From: Anaerolineales bacterium
GTDB lineage: Bacteria; Chloroflexota; Anaerolineae; Anaerolineales; UBA11657
NCBI GenBank assembly: GCA_947503585.1
Contig: CANNEJ010000053.1
Coordinates: 1 to 8,549 of the forward strand
Direction: 5' to 3'
Length of the DNA stretch: 8,549 nt
The number at the start of each line of letters is the position of its first letter. Position 1 is the first letter of the stretch. A program made the translations under genes and the position numbers. Below are positions 6,100 to 8,549 of the stretch, one piece after another. A model generated the notes under the pieces. That model ran no database searches, was not told the origin of the DNA, and was given only the letters and a program-made list of their open reading frames with translations.

Positions 6100-7061
6100 A
6101 TGCCTGCCGGCTGCGGCTGCCACATGCGGTCCGACAAGTACTTGTAGCCGCTATCCGCGAAGATGACGACAATGTGGCCAGCTTGCATTGTGGCAGCCAG
6201 CTGCAAGGCGGCGACAGTGGCCGCCCCCGCCGATATGCCTACAAACAAACCCTCTTCTTTTGCCAAGCGGCGGGTTGCCAGCAGCGCATCCTCCGTGCGG
6301 ACGGCAAGCTGCCGGTCTGGCAGCGCCGCATCATAAATTCCCGGCTGGATGGAACTGGCCATGTGCTTCCAACCTTCGATGCCATGGAAAGCTGCGTCCG
6401 GCTGCACTGCCACAAGTGCGATGTCTGTGCTGTATTTTTTGAGGTAGCGTCCGGTGCCAATCATGGTGCCGGCAGTGCCGAGGCCGGCAACCAAGTGCGT
6501 GATTTGTCCCGCGGTTTGCGCAATGATTTCCGGGCCGGTGGTGTGATAATGCGCGTGCCAGCTGGCAGGGTTGTTGTACTGATCTGCATAGTAGTACAGC
6601 TCGGGTTCGGCGGCTGCCAGCTCGCGGGCTTTGAGGATTGCGCCGTCCGAGCCCTCGGCTGCATCGGTCAACACCAAGCTGGCGCCAAGCGCACGCAGCA
6701 CGGCAATCCGTTCGCGGCTGGCATTTTCCGGCATACAAAGTTTTACGGCGATGCCGCGCGCAGCTGCAAGCGTGGCGTAGGCGATGCCCATGTTGCCCGA
6801 GGTGGAGTCCAGCAGCACGCGCCCGCGGCCGAGCTCGCCGGCTTGCAGTGCGGCGCGCAGTACATACAGCGCAGCGCGGTCCTTGATGGAGCCGCTGGGG
6901 TTGTTCCACTCGAGCTTGGCAAAGATGCGCACGGCGGCAGGCAGGTGGCGCGTGATGCGCTGCAACTGCAGCAGCGGCGTGTTACCCACCACAGCTTCAA
7001 GGCTGGTTTCCGTAAGCTCCGCGAGCACCGGTTTGGTTTTAGTTGTAGTGGCTTGCAGCAT
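6096..7061 (-). CDS. cysM: Cysteine synthase, CysM type (probably carrier-thiocarboxylate dependent)
   Basis: A PLP-dependent fold-type II enzyme of 321 residues from the ATG at 7061 (a TTG at 7064 is the only nearby longer start). It has VGNTPLLQLQR (26-36), the Schiff-base lysine in NPSGSIKDR (Lys60), the substrate loop STSGNMG (86-92), the phosphate-binding GLGTAGTMIGTG (194-205) and a C-terminal FADSGYKYL. The sequence resembles mycobacterial CysM, which joins O-phosphoserine to the CysO thiocarboxylate, more than sulfide-dependent CysK. Its co-transcription with carrier and JAMM genes supports that reaction. At the place where I align the mycobacterial phosphoserine-binding arginine, this protein has Lys (GIEGWKHM, Lys232), which keeps the charge. 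It is first in the operon. GGGGA lies about eight bases upstream, and an attenuator-like leader precedes it. Confidence 0.92.
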   Translation of the reverse strand: MLQATTTKTKPVLAELTETSLEAVVGNTPLLQLQRITRHLPAAVRIFAKLEWNNPSGSIKDRAALYVLRAALQAGELGRGRVLLDSTSGNMGIAYATLAAARGIAVKLCMPENASRERIAVLRALGASLVLTDAAEGSDGAILKARELAAAEPELYYYADQYNNPASWHAHYHTTGPEIIAQTAGQITHLVAGLGTAGTMIGTGRYLKKYSTDIALVAVQPDAAFHGIEGWKHMASSIQPGIYDAALPDRQLAVRTEDALLATRRLAKEEGLFVGISAGAATVAALQLAATMQAGHIVVIFADSGYKYLSDRMWQPQPAGI

Positions 7062-7091
7062 CAAGTGTTCCCCGGAAAAATTCAGTTAAAC

Positions 7092-7150
7092 AAAAAAAGA
7101 GTGGTGGCCTTTCGGCCGGCATGTCCCGCTGGGAATGCCATCCACTCTTT
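7092..7150 (-). terminator. Leader terminator before cysM, folding as a three-way junction
   Basis: On the minus strand a 9-bp closing stem pairs AAAGAGTGG (7150-7142) with CCACTCTTT (7104-7096). It encloses two adjacent hairpins: GGCAT/ATGCC plus TCCC/GGGA with an AGC loop and one bulged C (7139-7118), and GGCC-GAAA-GGCC (7117-7106). A run of seven T (7098-7092) follows. No minus-strand gene lies upstream for it to end, and cysM begins 31 bases later, so it acts in the operon's own leader. Confidence 0.85.
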
Positions 7151-7157
7151 GCTGCTT

Positions 7158-7170
7158 GGCCGCGGCGGCC
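7158..7170 (-). other. Small GC hairpin between leader ORF and terminator
   Basis: On the minus strand GGCCG-CCG-CGGCC forms a 5-bp stem. It lies between the leader-peptide stop and the terminator, next to the 10-bp palindrome TACCTAGGTA (7175-7184). It may space the attenuator parts or act as a pause site; no specific role can be assigned. Confidence 0.35.
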
Positions 7171-7188
7171 TTGTTACCTAGGTACCGG

Positions 7189-7251
7189 TCAGCGCAGGGT
7201 GGACAACCTCCCAGCGCCGATACACGTGCAGGCTCCCGTTGCCGTATTCAT
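7189..7251 (-). CDS. 20-residue leader peptide with two cysteine codons
   Basis: Translation from the ATG at 7251-7249 gives MNTATGACTCIGAGRLSTLR followed by TGA (7191-7189). The ATG lies seven bases after the -10 box TACAAT (7264-7259), at or within one base of the expected transcript start, so it would be a leaderless start with no ribosome-binding site. The peptide has Cys8 and Cys10 (codons TGC, ACG, TGT), ahead of a hairpin in its own coding sequence and a terminator. Leaderless cysteine-codon ORFs upstream of cysteine genes are known in mycobacteria, which supports a sensing role. Two separated Cys codons make a weaker signal than a run of them. The peptide itself probably has no function after synthesis. 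Confidence 0.6.
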   Translation of the reverse strand: MNTATGACTCIGAGRLSTLR

Positions 7252-7258
7252 AAGGCGG

Positions 7259-7286
7259 ATTGTATCCGCCGCCGGCAAATTGTCAA
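7259..7286 (-). promoter_or_regulatory. Near-consensus housekeeping promoter for the cysM operon
   Basis: On the minus strand TTGACA (7286-7281) is separated by 16 bases from TACAAT (7264-7259). The -35 is perfect and the -10 differs from TATAAT at one base. The predicted start is about 7252, immediately before the leader-peptide ATG. Confidence 0.8.
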
Positions 7287-7320
7287 GATACTTAACCATG
7301 CTGCGGGCGGCTTTGACAAT
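7279..7320. repeat. Inverted repeat formed by the two divergent -35 regions
   Basis: ATTGTCAA (7279-7286) and TTGACAAT (7313-7320) are exact inverted copies separated by 26 bases. Each contains one of the two divergent -35 boxes plus AAT, so the repeat is largely explained by the promoters. The spacing means polymerases at the two promoters, or a regulator between them, could influence each other. Confidence 0.5.
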
Positions 7321-7341
7321 ATACTGACGCCCCCATATAGT
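7313..7341 (+). promoter_or_regulatory. Near-consensus housekeeping promoter for the MoaD-like/acetamidase genes
   Basis: TTGACA (7313-7318) and TATAGT (7336-7341) are separated by 17 bases, the ideal spacing. The expected start (about 7347-7349) falls two to four bases before the ATG at 7351, which has no ribosome-binding site, so the mRNA would be leaderless or nearly so. Confidence 0.8.
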
Positions 7342-7350
7342 AACCCGTGC

Positions 7351-7620
7351 ATGCAGATTATGGTGCGGTTGGCTGGAAGTTTGGCAGAGCGTGCGGGTGC
7401 ACCACGCGTACCTGTGGAGCTGCCTGAGCCGGCCACGGTGGCCGCAATTATCGGCGAGCTGCAGCGCCTGCATCCCCAAATTGCCGCGGTCGCGGCTAGT
7501 GCCATCGCTGTGGTTGCGGGGCGGCACGCGAGCCCGGATGATGTTGTAACTGCCAATCAGGAAATTGCGCTATTGCTGCCGGTGGCCGGTGGCAGTCCAA
7601 AATTGTTCCGCGTTCTTTAG
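7351..7620 (+). CDS. MoaD/ThiS-like sulfur-carrier protein with 8 residues after the diglycine
   Basis: An 89-residue small beta-grasp protein. It starts MQIMVRLAGSLAERAG, a MoaD-like first strand, and ends EIALLLPVAGG-SPKLFRVL. The LLPVAGG block matches the C-terminus of MoaD-type carriers, where Gly-Gly is normally last and becomes the thiocarboxylate. Here eight more residues follow (82-89) before TAG. Either they must be removed for sulfur transfer, or this protein has another job. The ATG at 7351 is chosen because homology starts there and the promoter's expected start is a few bases upstream; the longer frame from 7135 would cross both divergent promoters. The next gene follows after 21 bases in the same direction, suggesting a two-gene or longer operon. 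The family is likely, but the pathway (molybdopterin, cysteine, other) is unknown. Confidence 0.8.
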   Translation: MQIMVRLAGSLAERAGAPRVPVELPEPATVAAIIGELQRLHPQIAAVAASAIAVVAGRHASPDDVVTANQEIALLLPVAGGSPKLFRVL

Positions 7621-7641
7621 CAAACCCCAGGAGAAACCATT

Positions 7642-8549
7642 ATGGCCAAGAGTTCTGCCGCTCCATCTAAAGCCAAGTCCAAGGCCCAAGCGCAGCCACT
7701 GCCGCGAAAAGCCGCAAGCAACGGGTATGCCGGGCACGAGACTGTTTATGTTGACCAGTACATCAACGGTATTCTGGACCCGGCGCAGCCGATGCTTGGG
7801 CCGGTGCGCGACGGCGGCCACATTGTGGCTAATACGGCACCCGGCTGCTGGGGGCCGATGATCACCCCCGCAATTCGCGGCGGGCATGAAGTAACTGTGC
7901 CGGTAGCGGTTGCGGGCGCCGAGGTGGGCGATGCGATCGCCATTCGCATTAAGGACATCACGGTTACTTCCCGGGCCACTGCTTCAGGCAATGACACGAT
8001 GATGAGTGGCCGCTTTTTGGGCGACCCGTATGTGGCCGGCAAATGCCCCCAGTGCAGTGTGCTGTATCCGGAGACGCGCATCGAAGGCATCGGCCAGAAA
8101 TCCGTGCGCTGCGTAAAGTGCGGCGCGGATTGCACACCATTCACCTTTGCCAACGGCTACACAATTGCGTTTGATGAAGGCCACGGGTTGGGCGTCACAG
8201 TCGGGCGCAAAGCTGCCGAAGAAATGGCGCACGATGCCAAGACGTTTGCGGCGATGCCCGAAAACTCCGTCCAGAACTCCATCCTCACATTTGCACCGCA
8301 TGACCTGGTGGGCGTGGTGGCGCGCGTGCGGCCGTTTATGGGCCAGCTTGGCACAACGCCGGCGGTGCCGCTGCCGGACTCTCACAATGCCGGCGACTTC
8401 GGATCATTTTTGATTGGGGCGCCGCACGAGTATGCCGTCACGGCGAAGCAACTTGAGCAGCGTACTGACGGCCATCTGGACATTGATGCCGTGCGCAAGG
8501 GCGCGATCTTGATTTGTCCGGTAAAGGTGCCGGGCGGCGGTGTGTATCT
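7642..8549 (+). CDS. Acetamidase/formamidase family protein (partial, runs off the window)
   Basis: 302 codons are visible from the ATG at 7642, which is preceded by AGGAG with an eight-base spacer. The family hydrolyses formamide or acetamide to ammonia and the acid. Visible family segments are an N-terminal half with GDAIAIRIKDITVTS (96-110), FAPHDLVGVVARVRPFMGQLGT (about 217-238), PDSHNAGDFGSFLIGAPHEYA (245-265, with the conserved SHNAGDFG) and the start of the next strand, ILICPVKVPGGG. An inserted four-cysteine zinc-ribbon-like module lies at 135-160 (CPQC ... CVKC), as I recall for one branch of the family. The first 28 residues are Ala/Lys-rich and probably disordered. The substrate cannot be assigned; the catalytic C-terminal part lies beyond the window. 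Confidence 0.88.
   Translation, partial: MAKSSAAPSKAKSKAQAQPLPRKAASNGYAGHETVYVDQYINGILDPAQPMLGPVRDGGHIVANTAPGCWGPMITPAIRGGHEVTVPVAVAGAEVGDAIAIRIKDITVTSRATASGNDTMMSGRFLGDPYVAGKCPQCSVLYPETRIEGIGQKSVRCVKCGADCTPFTFANGYTIAFDEGHGLGVTVGRKAAEEMAHDAKTFAAMPENSVQNSILTFAPHDLVGVVARVRPFMGQLGTTPAVPLPDSHNAGDFGSFLIGAPHEYAVTAKQLEQRTDGHLDIDAVRKGAILICPVKVPGGGVY

Larger units (their letters stand above)
7092..7251 (-). promoter_or_regulatory. Putative cysteine-responsive transcription attenuator of the cysM operon
   Basis: The leader runs from the predicted transcript start (about 7252) through a 20-codon ORF with TGC ACG TGT, a hairpin overlapping that ORF (arms 7219-7210 and 7199-7190, loop 7209-7200), and the intrinsic terminator. 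A ribosome waiting at the Cys codons (7230-7222) would cover the first arm of the hairpin. The freed segment could then pair with the terminator: UUGUCCAC (7206-7199) with GUGGAUGG (7145-7138, three wobble pairs), and GCUG (7193-7190) with CAGC (7154-7151). Separately, CGCTGGGA (7216-7209) is a perfect 8-base complement of TCCCAGCG (7134-7127) in the terminator. The elements are seen directly; the switching is inferred from the trp-operon logic. Confidence 0.6.

Noticed and set aside
7092..7150. T-box riboswitch (AAAGAGTGGA resembles the start of the T-box sequence, and Cys T-boxes exist)
   Set aside because: The conserved ACCGC part after TGGN is absent (TGGATGGC instead), and no recognisable stem I with its AG bulge is present. 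The leader ORF with Cys codons explains the layout better.
6174..7181. Long plus-strand open frame (335 codons) opposite cysM
   Set aside because: It is antisense to a clear PLP enzyme, shows no family motif, and crosses the leader terminator; it is a by-product of GC-rich codon use.
7062..7260. Known riboswitch classes (SAM-I, cobalamin, TPP, glycine, c-di-GMP) or hammerhead ribozyme in the leader
   Set aside because: None of the conserved cores I can recall was found; the GAAA tetraloop and three-way junction alone do not make a hammerhead.
1..8549. CRISPR array, tRNA/rRNA, transposase or attachment site
   Set aside because: No spaced direct repeats, cloverleaf sequence, rRNA segment, transposase motifs or flanking duplications were seen; the region looks like ordinary chromosomal gene content.

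Overview
The window is about 8.5 kb of moderately GC-rich bacterial DNA (roughly 60% GC by eye). It is densely packed, with ATGA, TGATG and GTGA stop/start overlaps at several junctions. The FabF sequence style, a LysM + YkuD L,D-transpeptidase with an S-Y-G-C-I active-site motif, the actinobacterial-type CysO/CysM/JAMM cysteine pathway, and first genes that appear leaderless together suggest Chloroflexota or a related lineage sharing traits with Actinobacteria. This assignment is inference: there is no rRNA or other firm marker here.

Layout. Positions 1-2025 (minus strand) hold fabF, then rnc, then the start of an NAD-dependent epimerase-like gene, with overlapping junctions. Positions 2116-2937/3012 (minus) encode a secreted two-LysM L,D-transpeptidase. 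Positions 3057-7061 (minus) form one operon reading cysM > JAMM peptidase > CysO-like sulfur carrier > tandem rhodanese > a possible 34-codon ORF > MoeZ-type E1 enzyme with a rhodanese domain. It ends at a strong intrinsic terminator at 2955-2978. A 290-bp divergent regulatory region (7062-7350) separates this operon from a plus-strand pair: a second MoaD/ThiS-like carrier (7351-7620) and an acetamidase/formamidase-family gene (7642 to the window edge).

How the genes work together. The minus-strand operon is a self-contained route to cysteine on a protein carrier. The rhodanese proteins supply sulfane sulfur, the MoeZ-type enzyme adenylates the carrier's C-terminal diglycine and converts it to a thiocarboxylate, CysM joins that sulfur to an activated serine, and the JAMM peptidase releases cysteine from the carrier.

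The most interesting signals are regulatory and maturational. (1) The operon's leader has a near-consensus promoter, then a 20-residue ORF starting essentially at the predicted 5' end and containing Cys-Thr-Cys, then a hairpin inside that ORF, then a three-way-junction intrinsic terminator just before cysM. This has the architecture of a cysteine-sensing transcription attenuator. (2) Both sulfur-carrier proteins extend past the diglycine that is normally the C-terminus, by 44 and 8 residues. The first lies directly beside a JAMM peptidase that could trim it. (3) A 34-codon ORF is joined by ATGA overlaps to both its neighbours.
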